From Mycobacteriales bacterium (lineage in GTDB: Bacteria; Actinomycetota; Actinomycetes; Mycobacteriales; SCTD01): a stretch of 64,000 nucleotides of DNA. The stretch lies in NCBI GenBank assembly GCA_030697205.1, contig JAUYQP010000001.1, forward strand, positions 1-64,000, written 5' to 3'. The notes beneath the pieces are model-generated. The model saw nothing but the letters and a program-made list of their open reading frames with translations. It did not search any database and was not told where the DNA came from. A program made the position numbers and the translations under genes. Numbering within the stretch: position 1 is the stretch's first letter; each line of letters opens with the position of its first letter. Positions 16,999-26,861 of the stretch are shown here, in pieces.

Positions 16999-18411
16999 GT
17001 GCAGAGCGCTGTCGAGACCCTGAGCCCCACGAGGGTCAAGCTGACCGTCGAGGTCCCCTTCGACGAGCTGAAGGCGGACCTGGACAAGGCCTACAAGAAG
17101 ATCGCCTCCCAGGTGAAGGTCCAGGGCTTCCGCCCCGGCAAGGTGCCGCCGCGCATCCTCGACCAGCGCGTCGGGCGCGGCGTCGTGCTCGAGGAGGCCG
17201 TCAACGAGGCGCTGCCGCGCCTCTACGGCGAGGCCGTCGAGGAGACCGGCGTCAGCCCGGTCGGGCGTCCCGAGGTCGACGTCACAGAGTTCACCGACGG
17301 CGACAAGCTGGCCTTCACCGCCGAGGTCGACGTCCGCCCCGAGTTCGACCTCCCGGCCTTCGACACCGTCACGGTGACCGTCGACGCGGTCGACGTCGCG
17401 GAGGCCGACGTCACCGAGCAGCTCGACGCGCTGCGCGCCCGCTTCGCCAAGCTCACCCCCGTCGAGCGGGCCGCCGGTGACGGCGACTTCGTCACCATCG
17501 ACCTGGCCGCGACCGTCGACGGCGCGGAGGTCCCCGGCGGCACGGCGGCCGGCATGTCCTACGAGGTCGGCAGCGGCACCCTGCTCGACGGTCTCGACGA
17601 CGCCGTGCGCGGCAAGCAGGCCGGCGACGCCGGCACCTTCGACACCCTGCTCGTCGCCGGTGACCTCGAGGGCCAGACCGCCCAGGTCGCCGTCACGGTC
17701 CGCTCGGTCAACGAGCGCGAGCTCCCCGAGGCCACCGACCAGTGGGCCTCCGACACGACCGGCTTCGACGACCTCGCGGCCCTCACCGGCGACATCCGCG
17801 GCCGCATCGAGCGGATGAAGAAGCTCGAGCAGGGCACCGAGGCGCGCGACAAGGTCCTCGAGGCGCTGCTCGAGAAGATCGAGGTCCCGCTGCCCGAGTC
17901 GGTCCTCGAGACCGAGCTCGGCTGGCGCACCCAGACCACGACCGACCAGCTCTCCCGCAACGGCCTGACCCTCGAGGGCTGGCTCGAGAGCGAGGGCAAG
18001 ACCCAGGAGCAGTGGGACGCCGAGGTCGCCGAGGGCGCCCGCACCGCGGTCAAGGCCCAGCTCGTCCTCGACGCCGTCGCCGACGCCGAGGAGCTGCAGG
18101 TCACCGACGCCGAGCTCACCGACCAGGTCGTGCGCCGCGCCGCGCGCTCCGGCATGTCGCCCGACGCCTACGCCCAGGCCATCGTCCAGTCCGGCCAGCT
18201 CACCGGCCTCGTCTCCGAGGTGCGCCGCGGCAAGGCGCTCGCGACCGTCATGGAGGCCGCGACCATCACCGACACCACCGGTGCCGCGGTCGACCTCGAG
18301 TCGCTGCGCGACGACCTCACCCCGAGCCGTGACGACGTCGAGGTCGACGAGGACGGCCGCCCCTTCCACGTCCACGACGACGGGGCCGTGCACTACCTCG
18401 ACGAGAGCTGA
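16999..18411 (+). CDS. tig: Trigger factor, ribosome-associated chaperone and peptidyl-prolyl isomerase
   Basis: Binds near the ribosome exit tunnel and shields nascent chains. The 470 residues contain the ribosome-docking signature [12 protein letters not shown] (about 43-54), a central FKBP-like domain (about 155-240) and a long helical C-terminal chaperone domain, ending in an acidic tail with a histidine-containing patch. GTG at 16999 is chosen because GAAGGA lies seven bases upstream; the longer in-frame start at 16945 has no ribosome site. It precedes clpP1-clpP2-clpX, a common actinobacterial arrangement, with a strong hairpin between. Confidence 0.97.
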   Translation: MQSAVETLSPTRVKLTVEVPFDELKADLDKAYKKIASQVKVQGFRPGKVPPRILDQRVGRGVVLEEAVNEALPRLYGEAVEETGVSPVGRPEVDVTEFTDGDKLAFTAEVDVRPEFDLPAFDTVTVTVDAVDVAEADVTEQLDALRARFAKLTPVERAAGDGDFVTIDLAATVDGAEVPGGTAAGMSYEVGSGTLLDGLDDAVRGKQAGDAGTFDTLLVAGDLEGQTAQVAVTVRSVNERELPEATDQWASDTTGFDDLAALTGDIRGRIERMKKLEQGTEARDKVLEALLEKIEVPLPESVLETELGWRTQTTTDQLSRNGLTLEGWLESEGKTQEQWDAEVAEGARTAVKAQLVLDAVADAEELQVTDAELTDQVVRRAARSGMSPDAYAQAIVQSGQLTGLVSEVRRGKALATVMEAATITDTTGAAVDLESLRDDLTPSRDDVEVDEDGRPFHVHDDGAVHYLDES

Positions 18412-18447
18412 CACGCACGACCACAGGCACGACCACAGCCACTGCAG

Positions 18448-18479
18448 GTACGACGGGGAGCCCGCGCTCCCCGTCGTAC
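18448..18479 (+). terminator. Hairpin downstream of tig
   Basis: Perfect 14-bp inverted repeat GTACGACGGGGAGC with a four-base loop, 37 bases after the tig stop. There is no U-tract, as is common for actinobacterial terminators. Confidence 0.75.
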
Positions 18480-18516
18480 TGCTGTGTGGGGGTGGGCTCG
18501 CCCCGGCTTGGTCGTA

Positions 18517-18527
18517 CGCCGACAGCG
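18517..18527. promoter_or_regulatory. Candidate ClgR-binding site upstream of clpP1
   Basis: CGCCGACAGCG fits the core CGCYNANRGCG reported for ClgR, the activator of clp genes in actinobacteria; the flanking bases match only partly. It lies about 100 bp upstream of clpP1. No clgR gene is in the window. Confidence 0.45.
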
Positions 18528-18617
18528 GAAAGCGCTCGTCCGGGGAGTGCGGGCCCCGACGGGAGGGTTAGTGTCGCCGCCAGAAGAGATCCGCACAGCG
18601 ACAAGCGAGGCAGGCCC

Positions 18618-19274
18618 GTGACGATGCAGTCGACCGTGCACGACACCCCCGGACTGGTGGTCCCCAGCGCGCCCGCGCTGCGCTCCGCCGGCGGCAGCAA
18701 CGGCTTGGACGACCAGGTCTTCAACCGCCTGCTCAAGGAGCGCATCATCTTCATGGGCTCGGCCGTCGAGGACTCGATGGCCAACGCGATCTGCGCGCAG
18801 CTGCTGCTGCTCGCCGCGGAGGACTCCGACCGCGACATCTTCCTTTACATCAACAGCCCCGGCGGCTCGGTGAGCGCCGGCATGGCGATCTACGACACGA
18901 TGCAGTTCGTCAGCAACGACGTCGCGACCGTCGGCTTGGGCCTCGCCGCCTCGATGGGGCAGTTCCTGCTCTGCGCCGGTGCGAAGGGCAAGCGCTACGC
19001 CACCCCGCACGCGCGGATCATGATGCACCAGCCCTCGGGCGGCATCGGCGGCACCGCGGCCGACATCGCGATCCAGGCCGAGCAGATGCTCTACGTCAAG
19101 AGGACGATGGCCGAGCGGATCGCCTTCCACACCGGGCAGACCGTCGAGCAGATCGGCATCGACTCCGACCGCGACCGCTGGTTCTCCGCGGCCGAGGCCA
19201 AGGAGTACGGCTTCATCGACCACGTCGTCGGAGCAGCCTCCGACGTCCCGTCCGGCGCCGGTACCCGGGCCTAG
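18618..19274 (+). CDS. clpP1: ATP-dependent Clp protease proteolytic subunit 1
   Basis: Serine peptidase subunit that assembles with ClpP2 and a Clp ATPase. The 218 residues carry the catalytic serine in LAASMGQ (about 112), histidine in MMHQPSGG (about 137), and the aspartate in the [12 protein letters not shown] segment. Actinobacteria need two ClpP types that form a mixed tetradecamer. The GTG at 18618 has GAGG seven bases upstream; ATG at 18624 is an alternative. It is followed by clpP2 after 12 bp. A ClgR-like site and a tig terminator lie upstream. Confidence 0.95.
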   Translation: MTMQSTVHDTPGLVVPSAPALRSAGGSNGLDDQVFNRLLKERIIFMGSAVEDSMANAICAQLLLLAAEDSDRDIFLYINSPGGSVSAGMAIYDTMQFVSNDVATVGLGLAASMGQFLLCAGAKGKRYATPHARIMMHQPSGGIGGTAADIAIQAEQMLYVKRTMAERIAFHTGQTVEQIGIDSDRDRWFSAAEAKEYGFIDHVVGAASDVPSGAGTRA

Positions 19275-19286
19275 GAGGAGCACCCC

Positions 19287-19931
19287 ATGTCGTTCTCAGA
19301 CGTCACCAACTACACGATCCCGATCGTCATCGAGCAGACCTCCCGCGGGGAGCGCTCGTTCGACATCTACAGCCGGCTGCTCAAGGAGCGCATCATCTTC
19401 CTGGGCACGCCGATCGACGACGGCGTCGCCAACGTCGTGATGGCGCAGCTGCTCCACCTCGAGTCCGAGGACCCGGACCGCGACATCTCCATCTACATCA
19501 ACTCACCCGGTGGCTCGTTCACCGCGCTGCCGGCGCTCTACGACACGCTGCAGTTCGTCCGCCCCGAGATCCAGACGATCTGCATGGGCCAGGCGGCCTC
19601 CGCCGCCGCGGTCCTGCTCGCGGCCGGCACCAAGGGCAAGCGGCTCGCGCTGCAGCACGCCCGGGTGCTCATCCACCAGCCCTCCGGCGGTGGCGAGGGC
19701 CAGTCCTCCGACATCGAGATCCAGGCCCGCGAGATCCTCCGGATGCGCGAGCTGCTCGAGAAGATGATCTCCGACCACAGCGGCCGCGACCGCGAGCTGG
19801 TCCGCAAGGACATCGAGCGCGACAAGATCCTCACCGCCGCCGAGGCGGTGGAGTACGGCCTCATCGACGAGGTCGTCACCTCGCGCAAGGCCGCGGTCGC
19901 GGCGTCCTCCGGTGGCTCCAGCAACATCTGA
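19287..19931 (+). CDS. clpP2: ATP-dependent Clp protease proteolytic subunit 2
   Basis: Second ClpP subunit of 214 residues. The catalytic serine is in [13 protein letters not shown], the histidine in VLIHQPSGG, and the aspartate in [20 protein letters not shown] precedes the ATG at 19287. The 12-bp spacing to clpP1 implies one transcript and equal amounts, fitting a mixed ClpP1P2 ring. clpX follows after 112 bp. Confidence 0.96.
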   Translation: MSFSDVTNYTIPIVIEQTSRGERSFDIYSRLLKERIIFLGTPIDDGVANVVMAQLLHLESEDPDRDISIYINSPGGSFTALPALYDTLQFVRPEIQTICMGQAASAAAVLLAAGTKGKRLALQHARVLIHQPSGGGEGQSSDIEIQAREILRMRELLEKMISDHSGRDRELVRKDIERDKILTAAEAVEYGLIDEVVTSRKAAVAASSGGSSNI

Positions 19932-20043
19932 GCCTGCCGACAGGAACCCGGTGGACACGGCACGGATCGGCCCCTCAGGCGGTACCGTTCGAGGGGAAGG
20001 TCGGGCGCGGACGCGCGCTCGGACGAGAGGGACGAGGTCCTAG

Positions 20044-21330
<1,287 letters not shown>

Positions 21331-21394
21331 ACCTCTCGCCCGCCGGACTGCCCGCCCTGGCGGCCTCGCCACGTCTCTTGAGGTAGCGCCGAAA

Positions 21395-21524
21395 GTGGCG
21401 ATCACGCCTGCTCGGCCACGCTCGCATGATCGCCACATCTCGGGTGGGCGCGTCCTGCCTGGCCGCCCTCTCGCGCAGATGTGGCGATCACGCCTGCTTG
21501 GTCACGCTCGCATGATCGCCACAT
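21395..21524. repeat. Two copies of dispersed palindrome family 1 (copies A and B)
   Basis: Copy A is at 21395-21438 and copy B at 21479-21524, between the convergent clpX and thioesterase genes. Copy B has perfect 12-bp arms ATGTGGCGATCA / TGATCGCCACAT around a 22-base centre; copy A has the same structure but its left arm has diverged at the outermost bases. The centres read CGCCTGCTyGGyCACGCTCGCA. The three copies at 60242-60457 are the same element in opposite orientation. It is not a known insertion sequence; it could act as a bidirectional terminator here. Confidence 0.85.
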
Positions 21525-21543
21525 TCCGCGGGCGGCGCGCGGC

Positions 21544-22290
21544 TTACGCCCGGTAGCCCGCGAGCTGGCGGGCCTGGCAGACGAGGCGGCCCTGGCTGTC
21601 CCAGATCTCGCACTCCTCGTCGAGCCAGCCGTCCTGCACGAGCCGGGCGCGCTGGACCGCGCGCAGCCAGCCCGGGGCGGGCAGGCCGCGCACGAGGACG
21701 GTGAGCTCGACGGTCGGCACCCAGCCGGGGATCGCGAGGTCGAAGGTCACCGGCGGCAGCGCGTCGGCGAGCACGAGCAGGTCGAGGGCGCTCGCGTCGC
21801 CGGCGGCCATCCGCACCCAGCCCTGCACGAAGCCCGTGCGGCCGGGCTCGCCGCGGGTGTAGCCGGTGGTGGCCGGGTCCAGGCGCATGTCGACGTGGTC
21901 GAGGTGGCCGACCCGGAAGCCCGGGACGGGCTCGGCGGGGGAGCGGGGGCAGTCCTCGATGGGTGGAAGTGCGGGCGGTGCGGTGTCGGACCACAGCGGC
22001 TCGGCGCTCTCGTCGTACCTCCCCGTGGTGACCAGGGCCTCGACCTTGAGGGCGCCCTGCACCAGGCGGGTGCGGGTGGTCGCGACGCGGCGGCCGGTGC
22101 GCAGCCGCTCGACCTCGATGTCGGCGACCCCGGGGTCGGGCGAGGCGACGTAGTGCGCGCTCACCGCCATCGGGTGCGGGTGGTTGTCGTCGACGGCCCG
22201 CTCGGCGAGGGCGCGCAGGAGGTAGCCGCCGTGCGGCTTGCCGCCGATCGACCAGGAGACGTCGATCTCGAAGGAGGGGTGCGCGGTCAC
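21544..22290 (-). CDS. Thioesterase family protein (TesB-like double hotdog)
   Basis: Predicted 248 residues with two hotdog-like halves. The N-terminal half shows GGKPHGGYLLRALAERA and HYVASPDPG; the C-terminal half ends CQARQLAGYRA, the typical ending of actinobacterial acyl-CoA thioesterase-like proteins. It probably hydrolyses an acyl-CoA; the chain length cannot be told. GTG at 22290 begins VTAHPSFEIDVSW; the ribosome site is weak. It is divergent from the small membrane protein at 22379. Confidence 0.82.
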   Translation of the reverse strand: MTAHPSFEIDVSWSIGGKPHGGYLLRALAERAVDDNHPHPMAVSAHYVASPDPGVADIEVERLRTGRRVATTRTRLVQGALKVEALVTTGRYDESAEPLWSDTAPPALPPIEDCPRSPAEPVPGFRVGHLDHVDMRLDPATTGYTRGEPGRTGFVQGWVRMAAGDASALDLLVLADALPPVTFDLAIPGWVPTVELTVLVRGLPAPGWLRAVQRARLVQDGWLDEECEIWDSQGRLVCQARQLAGYRA

Positions 22291-22378
22291 GCTGGCCGAC
22301 GATAGGCGGCGCACAGGGCACTGCTCCGTTCGGGTGCCGTCGTTCAAGCAACCCGGCCCTGACCCCGACATAGCGGAC

Positions 22379-22966
22379 ATGGCTGCCCGCCGTGAACCCG
22401 AGGGCCACCGACCCGGCGCACTCGTCGTCGTCGCGCTCATCGCGCTCGCCGACTCCCTGCTCGTCCTGCTGCTCGCCGGTGCCCTTCTGACCGGGAGACC
22501 CCTCGTGAGCGCCGTGCTGCTGGCCGTGCTGCTGGCCGTCGCGCTGGCGGGCGCGCTGCGCGCTGTCGCAGTGGCGGTCGGCGCGCTGCTGGCGGTCCGC
22601 GCTGGGCGTCATCCCCGCCCCGCGCGCCCGGTGGTCGTGGTCGCGGAGCAGTCCACGCCGGAGTCCGACCCCGCCTTCGGACCCGCCGCGCGGCGCCGCG
22701 AGGTGGGCGTGGATCTCGCCGAAGCCCGCCTGGAGGCTGCCCGCCGTCGCGGCGCGCCGCTGGGCGAGGTGCTCACCCTCTCCGTCGCCCTGCGGCGCGC
22801 CCGCCTCGACCACGCCGAGGCCCTGCTGGCCGCAGGCGCCGACCTGCCCGGCGACCTGCTCGTGGACCTCGCCGAGCGGGGTGCGGGACCGCTGCCGCCC
22901 TACCCGCGCGAGGAGCCGCAGATCCAGCGGCGCCGGGTCGACCAGCGCGCTTCCGAGGCTCCCTAG
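22379..22966 (+). CDS. Small membrane protein of unknown function
   Basis: Not recognised. 195 residues: a basic N-terminus, two hydrophobic segments (about 14-38 and 42-72, Ala/Leu/Val-rich), then a charged cytoplasmic tail with Arg/Ala/Glu-rich helices (AEARLEAARRRGAPLGEV, LRRARLDHAEALLA) that may form a coiled coil. ATG at 22379 is used; longer in-frame starts upstream lie over the thioesterase start. It ends nine bases before valS, so it may share its transcript. Confidence 0.65.
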   Translation: MAARREPEGHRPGALVVVALIALADSLLVLLLAGALLTGRPLVSAVLLAVLLAVALAGALRAVAVAVGALLAVRAGRHPRPARPVVVVAEQSTPESDPAFGPAARRREVGVDLAEARLEAARRRGAPLGEVLTLSVALRRARLDHAEALLAAGADLPGDLLVDLAERGAGPLPPYPREEPQIQRRRVDQRASEAP

Positions 22967-22975
22967 ACTCGCGGT

Positions 22976-25507
22976 GTGACCGCGTCCCGCATGCCCGACA
23001 AGCCCACCCTCGACGGCCTCGAGGCGGCCTGGGACGCGGTCTGGGCCGAGCAGGGCACCTACGCCTTCGACCGCACGGCCACCCGCGAGCAGGTCTACTC
23101 GATCGACACGCCGCCGCCGACGGTGAGCGGCTCGCTGCACATGGGCTCGGTGTTCGGCTACGCCCAGACCGACAGCGTCGCGCGCTTCCAGCGGATGCGC
23201 GGCAAGGTTCTCTTCTACCCGATGGGCTGGGACGACAACGGACTGCCGACCGAGCGGCGCGTGCAGAACTACTTCGGCGTCCGGTGCGACCCGAGCCTGC
23301 CCTACGACCCGGCCTACGCGCCGCCGGCCGAGGTGCCGAAGGAGCCGGTCAGCATCAGCCGGCGCAACTTCGTCGAGCTGTGCCTGCAGCTGACCGCCGA
23401 GGACGAGAAGGCCTTCGAGCACCTGTGGCGCACCCTTGGGCTGTCGGTGGACTGGGCGCAGACCTACACGACGATCGGGCCGGAGGCGCAGCGCGCGTCG
23501 CAGCGCGCCTTCCTGCGCAACCTCGCCCGCGGCGAGGCCTACGCCGCCGAGGCCCCGACCCTGTGGGACGTCGACTTCCGGACCGCGGTCGCGCAGGCCG
23601 AGCTCGAGGACCGCGAGCAGCCCGGCGCCTACCACCGGATCGCCTTCACCCGTGTCGACAGCCTGCGCCCCGACGGCGAGCGGGTCTTCATCGAGACCAC
23701 CCGTCCGGAGCTGCTGCCGGCCTGCGTCGCGCTCGTCGCGCACCCCGACGACGCCCGCTACCAGCCGCTGTTCGGCACCACGGTGACGACGCCGCTGTTC
23801 GGGGTCGAGGTGCCGGTGCGCGCCCACGAGCTCGCCGACCCGGAGAAGGGCTCCGGCATCGCGATGATCTGCACCTTCGGTGACACCACCGACGTCACCT
23901 GGTGGCGCGAGCTCGATCTGCCGGTCCGCTCGGTCATCGGCCGTGACGGCCGGCTGCTGCCCACCCCGCCCGACGGTGTGGCCCCCGAGCCCTACGCCGA
24001 GCTCGCCGGCAAGGGCGTGAAGCAGGCGCAGAAGCGCATCGTTGAGATGCTCGCCGAGTCGGGCGACCTCGTCGGGGAGCCCAAGGCGATCACCCACCCG
24101 GTGAAGTTCTTCGAGAAGGGCGACCGGCCGCTCGAGGTCGTCACGTCGCGCCAGTGGTACATCCGCAACGGCGGCCGCGACGCCGGCACCCGCGAGGAGC
24201 TGCTGCAGCGCGGCAAAGAGCTGCAGTGGTCGCCCGGCCACATGCAGGCCCGCTACGACAACTGGGTCAGCGGCCTCAACGGCGACTGGCTCGTCAGCCG
24301 ACAGCGCTTCTTCGGCGTACCCATCCCGCTCTGGTACCGCCTCGACGCCACCGGCGAGCCGATGTACGACGAGCCGCTGGTCCCCGCCGAGTCCCTGCTG
24401 CCGGTCGACCCGTCCTCCGACGTCCCGGCGGGCTTCACCGAGGACCAGCGCGGCGTGCCCGGCGGCTTCGTCGGTGACGCCGACGTCATGGACACCTGGG
24501 CGACCTCGTCGCTGACCCCGCAGATCGCCGGCCGCTGGGAGGACGACCCCGACCTGTTCGGTCGTGTCTACCCGATGGACCTGCGCCCCCAGGGCCCGGA
24601 GATCATCCGGACCTGGCTGTTCTCGACGGTCGTGCGCGCCCACCTCGAGGACGGCGTCCTGCCCTGGCGCGACACCGCCATCAACGGCTGGGTGCTCGAC
24701 CCCGACCGCAAGAAGATGAGCAAGTCCAAGGGCAACGTCGTCACGCCGCTGCCGCTGCTCGAGGAGTACGGCTCCGACGCGATCCGCTACTGGGCCTGCT
24801 CGGGCCGCCCCGGCACCGACACGGCCGTCGACTTCGCGCAGATGAAGGTCGGCCGCAAGCTCGCGACCAAGCTGCTCAACGCGTCGAAGTTCGCCCTCGG
24901 CTTCCCGGCGGTGGCCGAGGGCGAGGTCACCGAGCCGCTCGACCTCGCGATGCTGGCGCAGCTCGCCGACGTCGCCGGTGCCGCGACCGAGGCCTTCGAG
25001 GCCTACGACTACGCCCGCGCGCTGGAGCGGACCGAGGCGTTCTTCTGGACCTTCTGCGACGACTACATCGAGCTGGTCAAGGGTCGCGCCTACAGCGAGG
25101 GCCCGGCCGCCGACTCGGCGTCGCGCGCGCTGCGGCTCGCACTCGACGTGCAGCTGCGGCTGCTCGCGCCGTTCCTCGCTTTCGCCGCGGAGGAGGTCTG
25201 GTCGTGGTGGCGCGAGGGGTCGGTGCACCGTGCGGCCTGGCCGTCGCTGACCGCAGCCGGCGACCCGGCGGTGCTCGACGTCGCGGGGGAGGTCCTCGGT
25301 CACGTGCGCCGGGCGAAGTCCGCCGCCAAGGTTGGCATGAAGACCCCGGTGACCTCGCTGGTGGTGACCGACACCGCCGAGCGGCTCGCGCTGGTCGAGC
25401 TCGCCCGCACCGACCTCGTCAACGCCGGTCTCGTCCAGGCGCTCGAGCTCGTCGTCGGCGAGCCCGCCGTCACCGTCGAGCTCGGCGAGCCGCCGGTCAA
25501 GGCGTGA
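22976..25507 (+). CDS. valS: Valyl-tRNA synthetase (archaeal-like subtype)
   Basis: Class I synthetase charging tRNA-Val. The 843 residues have the HIGH-type motif SGSLHMGS (about 50-57), an editing domain in the middle (FIETTRPELLPACVALVAHP), and the KMSKS motif KKMSKSKGN (about 579-587). The sequence around HMGS (PPPTVSGSLHMGSVFGY) and the lack of a long C-terminal coiled coil resemble the archaeal/rickettsial ValRS subtype rather than the usual bacterial PNVTGSLHLGH form. GTG at 22976 or ATG at 22991 may be the start. Its stop overlaps folC by four bases. Confidence 0.93.
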   Translation: MTASRMPDKPTLDGLEAAWDAVWAEQGTYAFDRTATREQVYSIDTPPPTVSGSLHMGSVFGYAQTDSVARFQRMRGKVLFYPMGWDDNGLPTERRVQNYFGVRCDPSLPYDPAYAPPAEVPKEPVSISRRNFVELCLQLTAEDEKAFEHLWRTLGLSVDWAQTYTTIGPEAQRASQRAFLRNLARGEAYAAEAPTLWDVDFRTAVAQAELEDREQPGAYHRIAFTRVDSLRPDGERVFIETTRPELLPACVALVAHPDDARYQPLFGTTVTTPLFGVEVPVRAHELADPEKGSGIAMICTFGDTTDVTWWRELDLPVRSVIGRDGRLLPTPPDGVAPEPYAELAGKGVKQAQKRIVEMLAESGDLVGEPKAITHPVKFFEKGDRPLEVVTSRQWYIRNGGRDAGTREELLQRGKELQWSPGHMQARYDNWVSGLNGDWLVSRQRFFGVPIPLWYRLDATGEPMYDEPLVPAESLLPVDPSSDVPAGFTEDQRGVPGGFVGDADVMDTWATSSLTPQIAGRWEDDPDLFGRVYPMDLRPQGPEIIRTWLFSTVVRAHLEDGVLPWRDTAINGWVLDPDRKKMSKSKGNVVTPLPLLEEYGSDAIRYWACSGRPGTDTAVDFAQMKVGRKLATKLLNASKFALGFPAVAEGEVTEPLDLAMLAQLADVAGAATEAFEAYDYARALERTEAFFWTFCDDYIELVKGRAYSEGPAADSASRALRLALDVQLRLLAPFLAFAAEEVWSWWREGSVHRAAWPSLTAAGDPAVLDVAGEVLGHVRRAKSAAKVGMKTPVTSLVVTDTAERLALVELARTDLVNAGLVQALELVVGEPAVTVELGEPPVKA

Positions 25508-26823
25508 CCCTCGACCCGGTGCTCGCGGCGCTGGCCGGCCGCTTCCCGTCCGAGGACCGGATGCAGCCCGACCTCGACCGGATCCGCTTGCTGTGCGACC
25601 TGCTCGGCTCGCCGCAGCTGGCCTACCCGTCGATCCACCTGACGGGCACCAACGGCAAGACGTCGACGGCGCGGATGGTCGACAGCCTGCTGCGCGCCTT
25701 CGGGCTGCGGCCGGGCCGCTACACCAGCCCGCACCTCGACAGCCCCACCGAGCGGATCGTCGTCGACGGCACGCCGCTGACCGACGAGCGCTTCGCCGAG
25801 GTCTTCGCCGAGCTGCTGCCCTACGTCGAGCTCGTAGACAGCCGCTCCGAGGTCCCGATGACGTTCTTCGAGGTGCTGACCGGGATGGCCTTCGCGGCCT
25901 TCGCCGACGCGCCCGTCGACGTCGCGGTCCTCGAGGTCGGGCTGGGTGGTGCGTGGGACGCGACCAACGTCGTGCAGGCCCAGACCTGCGTCGTCCTGCC
26001 GGTCGGCCTCGACCACGTGCCGCTGCTCGGCACGACGCTCGCCGAGATCGCGGGGGAGAAGGCCGGCATCATCCACGAGGGCGCCACCGTGGTCCTCGCC
26101 CAGCAGCCGGTCGAGGCGGCCGAGGTGCTGCTGCGCCGCTGCGTCGAGGTCGGCGCGACCGTGGCACGCGAGGGCCTGGAGTTCGGGGTGCTGGAGCGCC
26201 GCACCGCCGTCGGCGGGCAGCTGCTCACCCTGCAGGGGCTGGCCGGCACCTACGACGACGTCCTGCTCCCGCTGCACGGCAGCTACCAGGCGGCCAACGC
26301 CGCGGCGGCCCTCGCTGCCGTCGAGGCCTTCCTCGGCGGCGCCGGCTCGCTCGACCCCGACGCCGTGCGTGAGGGCTTCGCGTCGGTGACGACTCCGGGT
26401 CGGCTCGAGGTGGTGCGCACCTCGCCGACCGTGCTCGTCGACGCCTCCCACAACGCCCCGGGGATGGTCGCGACCGTGGCCGCCCTCGCCGAGTCCTTCG
26501 CCTTCACCGACCTCGTCGCCGTGGTCGCGGTGCTCGGTGACAAGGACGCCCGCGGCATCCTCGAGGCGCTCGAGCCCGCGGTGTCGCGGATCGTCGTCAC
26601 CGAGAGCGGGTCGCCCCGGCGGATGCCCGTGGAGATGCTCGAGGCACTGGCCTGCGAGGTCTTCGGCGAGGACCGGGTCCGCGCCGAGGACCGCCTCGAC
26701 GACGCCCTCGACACCGCGGTCCGCCTCGTCGAGGAGGACGCCGAGCTCGGTGGCGGAGGGGTCCTCGTCACCGGCTCCGTCGTCACCGCCGGAGAGGCCC
26801 GCAGGCTGCTCGCCCGCCGCTAG
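25504..26823 (+). CDS. folC: Folylpolyglutamate synthase / dihydrofolate synthase
   Basis: Adds glutamate to dihydropteroate and to folates. 439 residues with the Mur-ligase-type P-loop HLTGTNGKTSTARM (about 45-58), GRYTSPHL, the LEVGLGGAWDATN motif, and the C-terminal VLVDASHNAPGM segment. GTG at 25504 overlaps the valS stop (GTGA), so the two are translationally coupled; a longer in-frame extension into valS is rejected. A valS-folC pair is common in bacteria. Confidence 0.95.
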   Translation: MTLDPVLAALAGRFPSEDRMQPDLDRIRLLCDLLGSPQLAYPSIHLTGTNGKTSTARMVDSLLRAFGLRPGRYTSPHLDSPTERIVVDGTPLTDERFAEVFAELLPYVELVDSRSEVPMTFFEVLTGMAFAAFADAPVDVAVLEVGLGGAWDATNVVQAQTCVVLPVGLDHVPLLGTTLAEIAGEKAGIIHEGATVVLAQQPVEAAEVLLRRCVEVGATVAREGLEFGVLERRTAVGGQLLTLQGLAGTYDDVLLPLHGSYQAANAAAALAAVEAFLGGAGSLDPDAVREGFASVTTPGRLEVVRTSPTVLVDASHNAPGMVATVAALAESFAFTDLVAVVAVLGDKDARGILEALEPAVSRIVVTESGSPRRMPVEMLEALACEVFGEDRVRAEDRLDDALDTAVRLVEEDAELGGGGVLVTGSVVTAGEARRLLARR

Positions 26824-26861
26824 CCGCTTCAGGTCCCGTCCGCTCGTGCCGACACGGGGGC

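Noticed and set aside
21488-25303. A 1271-codon open frame on the minus strand opposite valS
   Set aside because: It has no recognisable protein sequence; it exists because high-GC codons rarely form stops on the other strand. valS on the plus strand has clear motifs.
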